Shown: piece after piece, positions 8,115-16,617 of the stretch
How positions within the stretch are numbered: position 1 is the first letter of the stretch
Layout: each line of letters opens with the position of its first letter
Assembly (NCBI RefSeq): GCF_009727155.1
Contig: NZ_WNWM01000002.1
Span: forward strand, 2,852,001-2,916,000
Length of the DNA stretch: 64,000 nt
Reading direction: 5' to 3'
Source: Pseudoduganella dura
Lineage (GTDB): Bacteria; Pseudomonadota; Gammaproteobacteria; Burkholderiales; Burkholderiaceae_D
Notes under the pieces: model-generated
Databases searched by the model: none
Seen by the model: the letters and a program-made list of their open reading frames with translations, nothing else
Told to the model about the DNA's origin: nothing
Position numbers and translations under genes: made by a program

Positions 8115-8147
8115 GCTGCATTCCTCATGCTGCGGTCCTCATGCGGC
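8106..8147 (-). repeat. 14-bp tandem repeat (x3) across a stop/start junction
   Basis: On the minus strand three consecutive 14-base units read GCCGCATGAGGACC, GCAGCATGAGGAAT and GCAGCATGAGGGAT. The first contains the stop codon of the CapK/PaaK-like gene and the last the start codon of the O-ligase. Every unit contains ATGA, so the period of 14 makes each ATG frame end at the TGA overlapping the next ATG. Two five-codon frames result: MRTAA (8125-8142) and MRNAA (8111-8128). The repeats are exact enough to have arisen by slippage duplication. Confidence 0.85.
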
Positions 8148-9548
8148 CGGGCTCCCGGTGACCACCTTGCTGACCACGTAGCGGAACTTGCCCGATTTTT
8201 CCGGCGCGATCCCGGCGACCGCCTCGACCTCGACGGCGACGCCCGCACCGAGCCGGGCCTTGAAACCGCGCTCGATCTGGCGCTGCAGCTTGTCGAAGGC
8301 CTGGGCATCGAGCGGCGCGGCCGGCACGATCTGCACCCGCGTCAGGCCCAGGCTTTCCTGCATGATCTTGAATGCCTGGACCTGGGGCAGGTCGCGCAGG
8401 ATGTACACCAGCGCCAGGCCATGCATCACGGTGCCATCCTGCGCCACCAGGAAATCCGTGCTGCGGCCCTGGATCTCCTGCAGCAGCGGCAATCCGCGCC
8501 CGCAGGCACACGGCCGCGTGCCCAGTACGCCGATGTCGCCGGTGCGGTAGCGAATGAACGGGAAGTCGCCGGTCGCCAGGTGCGTGACGACGATCTCGCC
8601 GGCCTCGCCGCGCGGCACCGGCTTGCCTTCGGCATCGAGGATCTCGACGACGATATCCTCGGCGGTGATATGCATGCCGCCTTCCGGGCACTGGTGGGCG
8701 ATGAAGCCGGCATCGCGGCCGCCATAGCCGTTGGCGACCGGGCAGCCGAAGGTATCGGAAATCTGCGCGCGCTGTTCGTCGTACAGCCGCTCGGACGTGA
8801 CGAAGGCGACGCGGATGCCCAGGTCGTCCATGCGCTGGCCCCTGTCGCGGGCATGCCGCGCGATGTGCGACAGCGCCGACGGATAGCCGAACAGCATGCG
8901 CGGCTTGTGGGCGCGGATGCGCGCCACGAAGCCATCGAGCTTGGCCGCCGACATTTCAAACGCCGGCAACAGGTGGGTGCGCAGCAGCAGGTCGCGCAGC
9001 GCGCGTACCCGGTCCTGCGCGCCGAGCTCGATCGGCGAGCCCCATACCACGATCTCCGGATCGCCGATATCGACGTTCCACCAGCGCGTGGCGCGCCATT
9101 TCGCGGCCACGTCGTGGCTGACCCGTTCCTTGCCGATATAAAAAATCAGCGGCTCGCCGCTGGAGCCGCCGGTATTGAAGCGGGCCAGCCCGACCGCATC
9201 CTCCGCCTTCAGCCGGTCGACATTGTTGCGGATGACAGCCTTGTCCATCAGCGGCAGGCGGGTCAGGTCTTCCAGGCTGCGCAGATCGCGCATGGGATCG
9301 AAGCCGAGCTGCGCGAACAGGTCGCGGAAATACGGCACCGTGGTGCCGGCCCGCGCCAGCAGGCGGCGCAGGCGTTGCAGTTGCAGGTCGCGCAGCCGCT
9401 CTTCCGGCCAGTACTGCGATTCCTCCAGCTGCTTGCGCACGGCCACGCTGCGGTGCTGCTTGACGCGCTCGTGCAGCGGAAAGATCAGGTTCGTCACCAG
9501 CGCCGTGTAGGGCGCGGCACGATAGCGGGTATTTGGCTGCAGGCTCAT
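8139..9548 (-). CDS. Phenylacetate-CoA ligase-like adenylating enzyme (CapK/PaaK family)
   Basis: A 469-residue member of the CapK/PaaK branch of AMP-forming enzymes. The ATP-binding loop is FNTGGSSGEPLIFYIG, followed by the adenylation-core segment YGGRDAG and FIRYRTGDIG. CapK-like proteins occur widely in capsule and exopolysaccharide clusters; they probably activate a carboxylic acid for attachment to sugar or lipid, but the substrate is not known. The start at 9548 (MSLQPNTRYR) is inside a 14-base repeat array, and its ATG overlaps the stop of a preceding 14-codon frame. It is flanked on both sides by such arrays. Confidence 0.85.
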   Translation of the reverse strand: MSLQPNTRYRAAPYTALVTNLIFPLHERVKQHRSVAVRKQLEESQYWPEERLRDLQLQRLRRLLARAGTTVPYFRDLFAQLGFDPMRDLRSLEDLTRLPLMDKAVIRNNVDRLKAEDAVGLARFNTGGSSGEPLIFYIGKERVSHDVAAKWRATRWWNVDIGDPEIVVWGSPIELGAQDRVRALRDLLLRTHLLPAFEMSAAKLDGFVARIRAHKPRMLFGYPSALSHIARHARDRGQRMDDLGIRVAFVTSERLYDEQRAQISDTFGCPVANGYGGRDAGFIAHQCPEGGMHITAEDIVVEILDAEGKPVPRGEAGEIVVTHLATGDFPFIRYRTGDIGVLGTRPCACGRGLPLLQEIQGRSTDFLVAQDGTVMHGLALVYILRDLPQVQAFKIMQESLGLTRVQIVPAAPLDAQAFDKLQRQIERGFKARLGAGVAVEVEAVAGIAPEKSGKFRYVVSKVVTGSPAA

Positions 9549-9594
9549 GGCTGGATACTCATGGCTGGGAACTCTGGCTGGATACTCATGGCTG
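9540..9594 (-). repeat. 14-bp tandem repeat (about x4) across a stop/start junction
   Basis: Minus-strand units: CAGCCATGAGTATC, CAGCCAGAGTTCC (13 bases, one lost), CAGCCATGAGTATC and CAGCCATGAGCCTG, with a weaker fifth unit at 9526-9539. The array contains the stop codon of the upstream glycosyltransferase and the start codon of the CapK/PaaK-like gene. The unit is unrelated in sequence to the array at 8106-8147 but has the same 14-base period and also carries ATGA. Confidence 0.85.
9545..9589 (-). other. 14-codon relay frame between two operon genes
   Basis: The frame encodes MSIQPEFPAMSIQP. Its ATG overlaps the TGA of the glycosyltransferase (ATGA at 9586-9589) and its own TGA overlaps the ATG of the CapK/PaaK-like gene (ATGA at 9545-9548). 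It is a by-product of the 14-base repeat array and may serve to hand ribosomes from one gene to the next. Whether it is translated is not known. Confidence 0.45.
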
Positions 9595-10692
9595 ACTGAG
9601 CGGGTGGGTGCCGGCGCGGTCGGCCAGCACGTGTTGGTAGACTGCCAGCAGGCGCGGTCGCACGCTCGCCCAGGTGTATTGCTGCACCTGCCGCAGGCCG
9701 GCTTCGCGCAGCGATGCCGCCAGCGCGGGTTCGGCCGCCAGCCGCAGCACGGCATCGGCCATTGCCCGCGGCGTTTGCGGTGGCACCAGCAGCGCGGTGC
9801 TCCCGTCGTCGACGAGATACGGCACGCCGCCGACATTCGTGCTGACGACGGGCACGCCGCACGCCAGCGACTCGAGCACGGAATTGGGCATGTTGTCGAC
9901 CAGGCTGGGATTGAGCATCACGTCCGCGTTGCGGTACAGCGCCGCCATGGCCGCGTTGTCGACCCGGCCGGTGAACGTGACTGCCTGCGCGATACCCAGT
10001 TCCGCCGCCAGTTGCTCCAGTCCGGCGCGCAGCGGGCCGGAACCGGCGATGACCAGCGTGGCATCCGGGTATCGTTCGCGCACCAGTGCCAGCGTGTGCA
10101 GCGCGGTGGCGTTGTCGTAAATCGGTTCCAGGTTGCGCGCCACCAGCAGCCGCGGCCCGGCACCCGTTGGCGGTTCGCGATCCGAGGCGAAACGCTCCAG
10201 GTTGACGATGTTCGGCACGACCTGGGTCGTGAAGCCGTGCTTGCCGAACACGACTTCCAGGAAGCCGGATGGCACGATGACGGCATCGGCACGCTCCAGG
10301 CTTGGCGCGACCCAGCGGCGGGCGCGTCCGAGGAAGCCATCCGCTTCGCCACCCCGGTAATTGACGACTACCGGCTTGCCGCGCAGCCGGGCGATCCAGA
10401 TCGCCGGCGCGGCAAACAGGTGCCACGACCAGCCCGAGTTGGCCATCACGTGGAAGACCTGCACGCGGCCCGCGGTGCGCCACAGGCTGGCCAGGTAGGG
10501 CAGCAGCCTGGCCAGGGCGCGCAGTCCCTTGATGCGGCCCGCCCATGCCGGCTGGTAGGGTGCATTGACCTGCACGGTCTCGACCCGCAGCCCTTCGCCG
10601 CGCAACAATCCGGCCAGTTGCAGGGTCTGGTTCGCCATGCCGCCGGATGGCGGCGGCAGCGGCCCGACGAGACCGATCGACAGCGCGCTCAT
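9586..10692 (-). CDS. Family 4 glycosyltransferase (GT-B fold)
   Basis: A 368-residue GT4-type retaining glycosyltransferase. The N-terminal acceptor domain starts LSIGLVGPLPPPSGGMANQT, with a glycine-rich loop. The C-terminal donor domain carries the E-x7-E region in PNSVLESLACGVPVVST, followed by NVGGVPYLVDDG. Such enzymes transfer a sugar from a nucleotide donor to a lipid-linked acceptor on the cytoplasmic face. Its ATG overlaps the upstream gene by four bases (ATGA at 10689-10692), and its stop overlaps a relay frame at 9589. The sugar and linkage cannot be deduced. Confidence 0.9.
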   Translation of the reverse strand: MSALSIGLVGPLPPPSGGMANQTLQLAGLLRGEGLRVETVQVNAPYQPAWAGRIKGLRALARLLPYLASLWRTAGRVQVFHVMANSGWSWHLFAAPAIWIARLRGKPVVVNYRGGEADGFLGRARRWVAPSLERADAVIVPSGFLEVVFGKHGFTTQVVPNIVNLERFASDREPPTGAGPRLLVARNLEPIYDNATALHTLALVRERYPDATLVIAGSGPLRAGLEQLAAELGIAQAVTFTGRVDNAAMAALYRNADVMLNPSLVDNMPNSVLESLACGVPVVSTNVGGVPYLVDDGSTALLVPPQTPRAMADAVLRLAAEPALAASLREAGLRQVQQYTWASVRPRLLAVYQHVLADRAGTHPLSQP

Positions 10693-11954
10693 TCGACACC
10701 CCGCGCCACCAGGCTGCCGTACACCTTGCGATAGCGCGCCACGCTGGCGGCCCAGTTTCGCTCGTTCTCGACGAAATGGCGGCCCTGCGCTTTCAACTGC
10801 GGCCAAGCCTCCGGCGTCGACAGCAGTGCCAGCACCCGCCGCGCCAGGGCGGCGGCATCGCCGGCGGCAAACAGCACCCCGGTGCGGCCATCGTCGATCA
10901 GTTCGCGGTGCCCGCCCACGTCGGACGCCGCCACCAGCCGGCCTTGCGCCATCGCTTCGAGCGGCTTCAATGGCGTGACGAGATCCGTCAGCCGCATCTT
11001 CAGGCGCGGATAGCACAGCACGTCCACCAGGTTGTAGTAGCGCTGCACTTCCTTGTGCGGCACGCGGCCCGTGAAGATCACCTGTGCTTCGATGCCCAGC
11101 GCCTTGGCCTGCTGGCGCAGGGCCGCATCCTGCGGGCCGCCGCCAACCAGGAGCACGCGCAATGCCGGCTGCTGCGCCAGCATTGCCGGCACCGCGTCGA
11201 GCAGCACGTTCAGGCCTTCGTAGGCGTAGAAGGAGCCGATGAAGCCCAGCACGGTTTTTCCTTCCAGGCCCAGTTCGCGGGCCAACGCCTCGTCGCGCGC
11301 GCCACCGACCGAAAAGTCGCCGATATCGACGGCGTTCGGGATGACTTCGATCTTCCGGGCCGGAATGCCGCGGCCGACGATCTCGGCGCGCAGGCCTTCG
11401 CAGATCGTGGTGGCGGCATCGACGTGCTTCAATGCCCAGGTTTCCATCGCCCGCGTGAGGCGGTAGCGCACGCCCCATTCCTTGCTGGTGCCGTGGTCGA
11501 CCGCCGCGTCTTCCCAGAACGCGCGGATTTCATACACGACCGGAATGCCCAGCTTGCGGCCCACGCGCAGCGCCGCGACCGCGTTCAGCGCGGGCGAATG
11601 CGCATGCAGGATATCGGGTTTGATTTCCTGTGCGACCTGCAGCAGCCGCGCGGCCAGCCGGTCGATCACGGCCAGCTGGTTCAGCACCGGCATGCGGGAA
11701 AGCACGCCGCGCGCCGGCTCGGTGCGGAAGAACCGCAGGCCGTCGACCATTTCATGCCTGTCGCCGATGTCGTCGGCCTCTGCCGCGTGTTTCGGGCTGG
11801 TGATGTGATGCGTGTCCCAGCCCAGCGCGCGCTGCTGCTGCAGGATCGAGCGGGTGCGGAACGTGTAGCCGCTGTGCAGCGGAATCGAGTGATCCAGCAC
11901 GTGCAGGATTTTCAAGGGCCGGGCGGCAATGGCGGAAAAATCGGAGGTACCCAT
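10689..11954 (-). CDS. Exosortase A-associated glycosyltransferase (Daro_2409 type)
   Basis: A 421-residue GT4 glycosyltransferase of the type regularly found with exosortase A (TIGR04063 style). It begins with LKILHVLDHSIPLHSGYTFR, and includes PVVYEIRAFWEDAAVDHGT and the donor-domain stretch KPLEAMAQGRLVAASDVGG. The start at 11954 is preferred to one 9 bases upstream because AAGGA then lies 8 bases before the ATG. It follows the amidotransferase by 15 bases. It likely adds a core sugar to the repeat unit; the donor is unknown. Confidence 0.9.
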   Translation of the reverse strand: MGTSDFSAIAARPLKILHVLDHSIPLHSGYTFRTRSILQQQRALGWDTHHITSPKHAAEADDIGDRHEMVDGLRFFRTEPARGVLSRMPVLNQLAVIDRLAARLLQVAQEIKPDILHAHSPALNAVAALRVGRKLGIPVVYEIRAFWEDAAVDHGTSKEWGVRYRLTRAMETWALKHVDAATTICEGLRAEIVGRGIPARKIEVIPNAVDIGDFSVGGARDEALARELGLEGKTVLGFIGSFYAYEGLNVLLDAVPAMLAQQPALRVLLVGGGPQDAALRQQAKALGIEAQVIFTGRVPHKEVQRYYNLVDVLCYPRLKMRLTDLVTPLKPLEAMAQGRLVAASDVGGHRELIDDGRTGVLFAAGDAAALARRVLALLSTPEAWPQLKAQGRHFVENERNWAASVARYRKVYGSLVARGVE

Positions 11955-11969
11955 GGCTTGCATCCTTGC

Positions 11970-13865
11970 TTACGCGTGCATTTCTTTTTTCAGGAAGGCT
12001 TCGAACATCAGCAGTGTCCAGATCGGCGCGCTGTAGTCGCGGCGGCCGGACTGGTGGTGTTCCACCATCTCGGCCAGGAACGCCCCGTTGAACATGCCGG
12101 TCGCGGCCAGGTTCGGCCCCAGCAGCGACGTGCGCACGCGCTCGCGCAGCGGGCCGCGGAACCATGCGGCCAGCGGCACCGCGAAGCCCTGCTTGCGGCG
12201 GTACAGGATGTCGTGCGGCAGGTACTTTTCCATGCTCTTCTTGAAGATGTATTTGCCTTCGCTGCCCTTGAGCTTCATTTCCGGCGGCAGGCCCGAGATC
12301 CATTCGACCAGCTGGTGATCCAGCAGCGGCACGCGCACTTCGAGCGCGTGCGCCATGCTGGCGCGGTCGACCTTCGTGAGGATATCGCCCGGCAGGTAGG
12401 TCTTCATGTCCAGGTACTGGATCATCGACAGCGGATCGTCGGTCGGCGAATTTTTCGCATGGCCGCGCATCACGTCGATCGCCCGATAGCCCTGCAGGCC
12501 GGCGCGGAAGCTGTCGGAAAACAGCCGTGCGCGCATCGCGTCCGTCATGATCGATACCCCGTGGAAGTATCCTTCGACGAGATCGCGCGACAGCGATTCG
12601 AACGTGCTCTTGGCGCGGAACACGCGCGGCGCCCAGTCGGCTTTCGGATAGTAACGGCCCAGTGTGCCGAACAGCGGGCCGCGCAACGCGGAAGGAATCC
12701 GGCCGCGCACGCGTTCTTCGGCCATCGTGTAGCGGTAGCGGCGATAGCCGGCCAGGTTCTCGTCGCCGCCGTCGCCGGACAGCGCCACCGTCACGCGCTG
12801 GCGCGCCAGCTGGCATACGCGGTAAGTGGGGATCGCCGAGCTGTCGGCATACGGTTCGTCGTACAGGTCGGACAATGTATCGAGCAGGCCGAAGTCGTCG
12901 GTATCCACGGTCTGCACGTGGTGATCGGTGCGGTACTGCTGCGCCACCTGCGCCGCGTACGCCGATTCGTCGAAGGCACGGTCGCGGAAACCGATCGAGC
13001 AGGTATTGACGGGGGCCTTGTTCAGGCCCGCCATCATGGCCACCACGGCGGAGGAATCGACGCCGCCGGACAGGAATGCGCCCAGCGGCACTTCGGCCAC
13101 CAGCTGGCTGCGCACCGAGTCGCGCAGCCGCTCGACCAGCTCGCCCTGCGCATCGCTTTCCGTCATCGCATGATGCAGCTTGAACGGCACATCCCACCAG
13201 CGCTGCGGCGTGGCCAGCGGCGCGCCGACTTTCTGCACCATCCGGTAGCCGGGCGACAGCTTGAAGGCACCCTTGTAGATCGTCTTGGGTTCCGGCACAT
13301 AGCCATAGGCAAAATAATCTTCGACGGCGCGCGGGTCGATCTCGCGCGGCAGCCCGGGCAACGAGCGCAATGCCTTCAGTTCGGAACTGAAGGCGAACAG
13401 GCCGTCCGGCAGCATCGTGTAGAACATGGGCTTCACCCCCATGTGATCGCGCGCCAGGAACATCACTTGCAAGTTGCGGTCCCACAGGCCGAATGCGAAC
13501 ATGCCGCGGAAGCGCTCCACGCAGGACTCGCCCCATTGTTCCCAGGCGTGCACGATCACCTCGGTGTCGCTGTTGGTGCGGAATACATGACCGAGCGCCT
13601 TCAGCTCGGCAGTCAGCTCGCGGTAGTTGTAGATCTCGCCGTTGTAGCAGACCATCACGCTGCCATCCTCGTTGCCGAGCGGCTGCTGCCCCAGCGACAG
13701 GTCGATGACGGACAGGCGGCGGTGGCCGAAGCCGACGCCCGGCTCGCGATAGACGTCGCCTTCGTCCGGGCCGCGATGGAACTGGGTATCGTTCATGCGC
13801 CGCAGCAGCGCCTCGTCGATCTCGCGCCGGCCCCGGGTATCCAGCAGGCCCACTATTCCGCACAT
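11970..13865 (-). CDS. Exosortase A-associated amidotransferase, asparagine synthetase type
   Basis: A 631-residue two-domain enzyme. The N-terminal class II glutaminase domain is intact: C2 nucleophile (MCGIVG), HRGPDEG at 30-36 and YNGEIYNY at 74-81. The C-terminal synthetase domain has the pyrophosphate loop SGGVDSS at residues 266-272 and SGDGGDE later. It matches the XrtA-associated amidotransferase 1 family (TIGR03108 style). Members presumably use glutamine ammonia and ATP to amidate a carboxylate, possibly a uronic acid of the glycan. It overlaps the upstream glycosyltransferase by 13 bases. Contrast with the degenerate homologue at 45246-47075. Confidence 0.92.
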   Translation of the reverse strand: MCGIVGLLDTRGRREIDEALLRRMNDTQFHRGPDEGDVYREPGVGFGHRRLSVIDLSLGQQPLGNEDGSVMVCYNGEIYNYRELTAELKALGHVFRTNSDTEVIVHAWEQWGESCVERFRGMFAFGLWDRNLQVMFLARDHMGVKPMFYTMLPDGLFAFSSELKALRSLPGLPREIDPRAVEDYFAYGYVPEPKTIYKGAFKLSPGYRMVQKVGAPLATPQRWWDVPFKLHHAMTESDAQGELVERLRDSVRSQLVAEVPLGAFLSGGVDSSAVVAMMAGLNKAPVNTCSIGFRDRAFDESAYAAQVAQQYRTDHHVQTVDTDDFGLLDTLSDLYDEPYADSSAIPTYRVCQLARQRVTVALSGDGGDENLAGYRRYRYTMAEERVRGRIPSALRGPLFGTLGRYYPKADWAPRVFRAKSTFESLSRDLVEGYFHGVSIMTDAMRARLFSDSFRAGLQGYRAIDVMRGHAKNSPTDDPLSMIQYLDMKTYLPGDILTKVDRASMAHALEVRVPLLDHQLVEWISGLPPEMKLKGSEGKYIFKKSMEKYLPHDILYRRKQGFAVPLAAWFRGPLRERVRTSLLGPNLAATGMFNGAFLAEMVEHHQSGRRDYSAPIWTLLMFEAFLKKEMHA

Positions 13866-15028
13866 GATGTCACCGCCCCTCTTGTCTTGATCTTTCGTTC
13901 ACACAGGCTGTCATACATGCCATGATAGGCTGCAACCATTGCTGCCATACTGTATTTGCGCAGTACTCGTTCGCGGCCCGCGGCGCCATGCCGCGCCGCC
14001 AGTTCCGGCGCGAGCACATAAGTCTCGAGCGCCGCCGCCAGCGCCACCGGGTCGGACGCGGGCACGAGGGTGCCGGTAACGCCTTCGTCGACCACTTCGG
14101 GAATACCGCCGACGCGCGTGCCGACCACCGGCAAGCCGCTCGCCATCGCTTCCAGTGCGGAGCCGGGCGTGCCTTCGGCGATCGACGGCATCGCGAACAC
14201 GTGCAGGCTGTGAAGTATCTGCGCCACGTCCGTCCGCGCGCCAGGCAGCCAGGCCACATTCTCCAGGCCGAGCGATGCCACCTTCGACCGCAGCGAGTCG
14301 AGCAGCGGGCCGTCCCCGACGATCGCCAGCCGCAGCGCAACGTCCGGCCGGCGAGTGCGCAGCAACGCGAACGCGTCGACCAGCGTGGCATGGTCCTTCA
14401 CCGCCTGCACGCGGCCGACGGTACCGATCACGAAATCGCCCGGGCCGAACGGGCAGCCCTCCGGCAAGGCGGCCGCACCCGGCACGCGCGGCTGGAAACG
14501 CTCGGCATCGATGCCGTTCGCCAGCATCCTGCTCTTGTGCGCCGGCACCCTGATCACATCGCGATTCCAGGTTTCCATTGCCGCCGAATTCGCATAGCAG
14601 CAGTCGTAGAACGGCACCATCAACCGGCGCAGCGCATTGTGCTTGCGGTTGGTGCCATGGGGGTCGCCGTGATCGCGCCCGTGAGCACCGTTGACGCGCA
14701 CCGGCACGCCGGCCAGCAGCGCGGCCGGACCGTATTCGACGGCCGACAGGTTGTACGAATGCAGCACCGCCGGCCGCAGCCGGCGCAGCAGCCGCCACAG
14801 CGCCGCGTGCGTTCCCGGCGACTGGCCGGGCTGTTTGTGCAGAGCGTGGACCTCCACGTCGGCACGGGTGATTTTCCTGGCGAAAGCGGGGTTGTAATCG
14901 GTAAGGCAGACGATCGCGTGCCGGTAGGCGCCGGCCGGCATGCGATTGATCCGTTCGACCATCAATGTTTCCAGCCCGCCAAAATCGAGTCGGTAGATCA
15001 GGTGGACGATGAGCGGGATGTCGTTCAT
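13853..15028 (-). CDS. Exosortase-associated sugar transferase (GT4, TIGR03088 type)
   Basis: A 391-residue GT4 glycosyltransferase. The opening IPLIVHLIYRLDFGGLE is characteristic of the second sugar transferase that accompanies exosortase A. The donor domain contains AEGTPGSALEAMASGLPVVG and RVGGIPEVVDEG. The ATG at 15028 is chosen; a GTG at 15037 overlapping the exosortase stop codon (GTGA) is a possible alternative that adds three residues. It sits directly downstream of the exosortase and upstream of the amidotransferase, inside the same coupled operon. Confidence 0.9.
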   Translation of the reverse strand: MNDIPLIVHLIYRLDFGGLETLMVERINRMPAGAYRHAIVCLTDYNPAFARKITRADVEVHALHKQPGQSPGTHAALWRLLRRLRPAVLHSYNLSAVEYGPAALLAGVPVRVNGAHGRDHGDPHGTNRKHNALRRLMVPFYDCCYANSAAMETWNRDVIRVPAHKSRMLANGIDAERFQPRVPGAAALPEGCPFGPGDFVIGTVGRVQAVKDHATLVDAFALLRTRRPDVALRLAIVGDGPLLDSLRSKVASLGLENVAWLPGARTDVAQILHSLHVFAMPSIAEGTPGSALEAMASGLPVVGTRVGGIPEVVDEGVTGTLVPASDPVALAAALETYVLAPELAARHGAAGRERVLRKYSMAAMVAAYHGMYDSLCERKIKTRGAVTSCAE

Positions 15029-15033
15029 GGGGT

Positions 15034-16617
15034 TCACTGTCGCGCATTGGCCGCGAGCACGGCATCGATCGCGGCGAGATGGGTTTCCAGGAACGCGCGC
15101 AACGCCGGATGCGCCGCCGCGGGATCCTCATCGTATGGTGAGAATACCATCAGTGCAGCACCATCATCGCTGCCAGTCAGAAATTTTTGTTTCGTTTGCA
15201 ACAATTTCCCCGTATAGTTACTGGTCGTTACGTTGCCGCCGATGGCATACCACTGCCAGACGACGAACCGGCTGCCGCCAGGACCCAGCAAGGTGGTTTC
15301 CCGCATCGTGAACGGCCGGCCGGCGATGGTTTCCATGCGAATCGCCACGCCGGTTTCACTCCAGCCACTGCGCGCCGCCGCCAACCGGTTGGTCGAACTG
15401 ATCAGCTTGCCCCCACCGCCATCGCGGTAATACTGCAGCCAGAAGCCCACCTGCCTGTCGCCAACCTGGTAGAAGCGACGCAACGTGCCGCTGGCGGGTG
15501 CGAAATCGGGCTGCCACTCGGTGAAGGCCGGCACTGCCGGCACCCTGGCGGCGAACGATGCCACGTCGACCGACGGCGGCGATGCGTTGCCGCGTTCGAT
15601 ATACCAGCCGTAGGCGGGCCATACGCCGATGCAAGCGGCCACGCCCAGCACCGCCGCGGCGATCCTGGCCGACGGCGCCGATGGTGTACGCGACGCTACC
15701 CTCGCTTTGGCGCAAGCAGCGGATGCGGCAGGTGCAGCGGGTACGGCCGGTGCATCCTCGCGCCAGAAACTGCCGACCCAGAACAGCAGCAGCATCACCA
15801 GGCCGAAGAACGCCCAGCCGTAGATCAGGTGGTCGACGCCGACGGCCAGCGTCATGTTGCTGGTGTGGCCGATCATCACGATCATATAGGCGCGCAATCC
15901 GTTGGCGAAGACCGGCAGTGCCAGCGCAACGACGACGAACAGCACGCGGCGCCACGTGGTCTGGTACGTGAGGTATGCGTACAGGCAGCCCAGCGTGACC
16001 GACGAGATCAGGTAGCGTAAACCGCTGCAGGCCTCGACCACCGACCAGTTGCCGCTGGGGATACTGAAGTTGTTCCCTTCGCGCAGCACGGGAATGCCGG
16101 TCAGGCGCAGCGCGTCGACGGTGAAATTGGCGGTGATGCCGATCAGCGGCTCGATCAGGCCTTCGCCGACCGGCACGCCGAACAGCAGGAACGCCAGCGG
16201 GAAGATCAGTGCACGGGCGATCGCGGTGCCGAACACGGCCAGCACGGTGAGTGGAATCATCACGGCGAAGGCATACTGGCGCACCACCAGCACGTCGCCC
16301 AGCATGGCCAGCATCCAGGCCGCACCGCACAGCAGCAGCGCCGCCAGCGCCGGCCAGCAGGGACGCACCGGCAGCAGCGCCAGCTCCGCGCGGCGCCGCC
16401 ATACCAGCCACAGCGTGATCGGCACGATGACGAAGCCATGCGCGAACGTTTCCGATCGGTCCCAGATCGAGACGATCGACGCGGCCGTGTCGAAATAGGC
16501 AAGCAACGGCAGCAGCACGGCGAACGCGGCGATCCACCGCTGGGCCACGGGCGGCGTGCCGTTGGCGGAAAGCGCCGTCGACAGCCGGGCTTCTTCAGTG
16601 ACAGTCATCGTGTTCAT
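15034..16617 (-). CDS. xrtA: Exosortase A with C-terminal EpsI domain
   Basis: A 527-residue inner-membrane protein. About eight hydrophobic helices span residues 25-285 and carry the conserved exosortase residues: C197 in VVEACSGLRYL, R242 in NGLRAYMIVMIGH and H263 in VDHLIYGW. The rest (about 320-527) is the periplasmic EpsI domain fused to most XrtA proteins. By analogy with sortases, exosortases cleave PEP-CTERM proteins at the C-terminal signal and attach them to an envelope acceptor. The ATG overlaps the upstream gene's stop (ATGA at 16614-16617). A likely substrate is encoded at 34450-35190. Confidence 0.96.
   Translation of the reverse strand: MNTMTVTEEARLSTALSANGTPPVAQRWIAAFAVLLPLLAYFDTAASIVSIWDRSETFAHGFVIVPITLWLVWRRRAELALLPVRPCWPALAALLLCGAAWMLAMLGDVLVVRQYAFAVMIPLTVLAVFGTAIARALIFPLAFLLFGVPVGEGLIEPLIGITANFTVDALRLTGIPVLREGNNFSIPSGNWSVVEACSGLRYLISSVTLGCLYAYLTYQTTWRRVLFVVVALALPVFANGLRAYMIVMIGHTSNMTLAVGVDHLIYGWAFFGLVMLLLFWVGSFWREDAPAVPAAPAASAACAKARVASRTPSAPSARIAAAVLGVAACIGVWPAYGWYIERGNASPPSVDVASFAARVPAVPAFTEWQPDFAPASGTLRRFYQVGDRQVGFWLQYYRDGGGGKLISSTNRLAAARSGWSETGVAIRMETIAGRPFTMRETTLLGPGGSRFVVWQWYAIGGNVTTSNYTGKLLQTKQKFLTGSDDGAALMVFSPYDEDPAAAHPALRAFLETHLAAIDAVLAANARQ

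Noticed and set aside
6723..9599. 958-codon open frame on the plus strand
   Set aside because: It is antisense to four well-supported genes; its translation is dominated by Arg, His, Asp and Gln, the usual pattern of a GC-rich shadow frame.
10647..13925. 1092-codon open frame on the plus strand
   Set aside because: Antisense to a glycosyltransferase and an asparagine-synthetase-type gene with clear motifs; composition is typical of a shadow frame.
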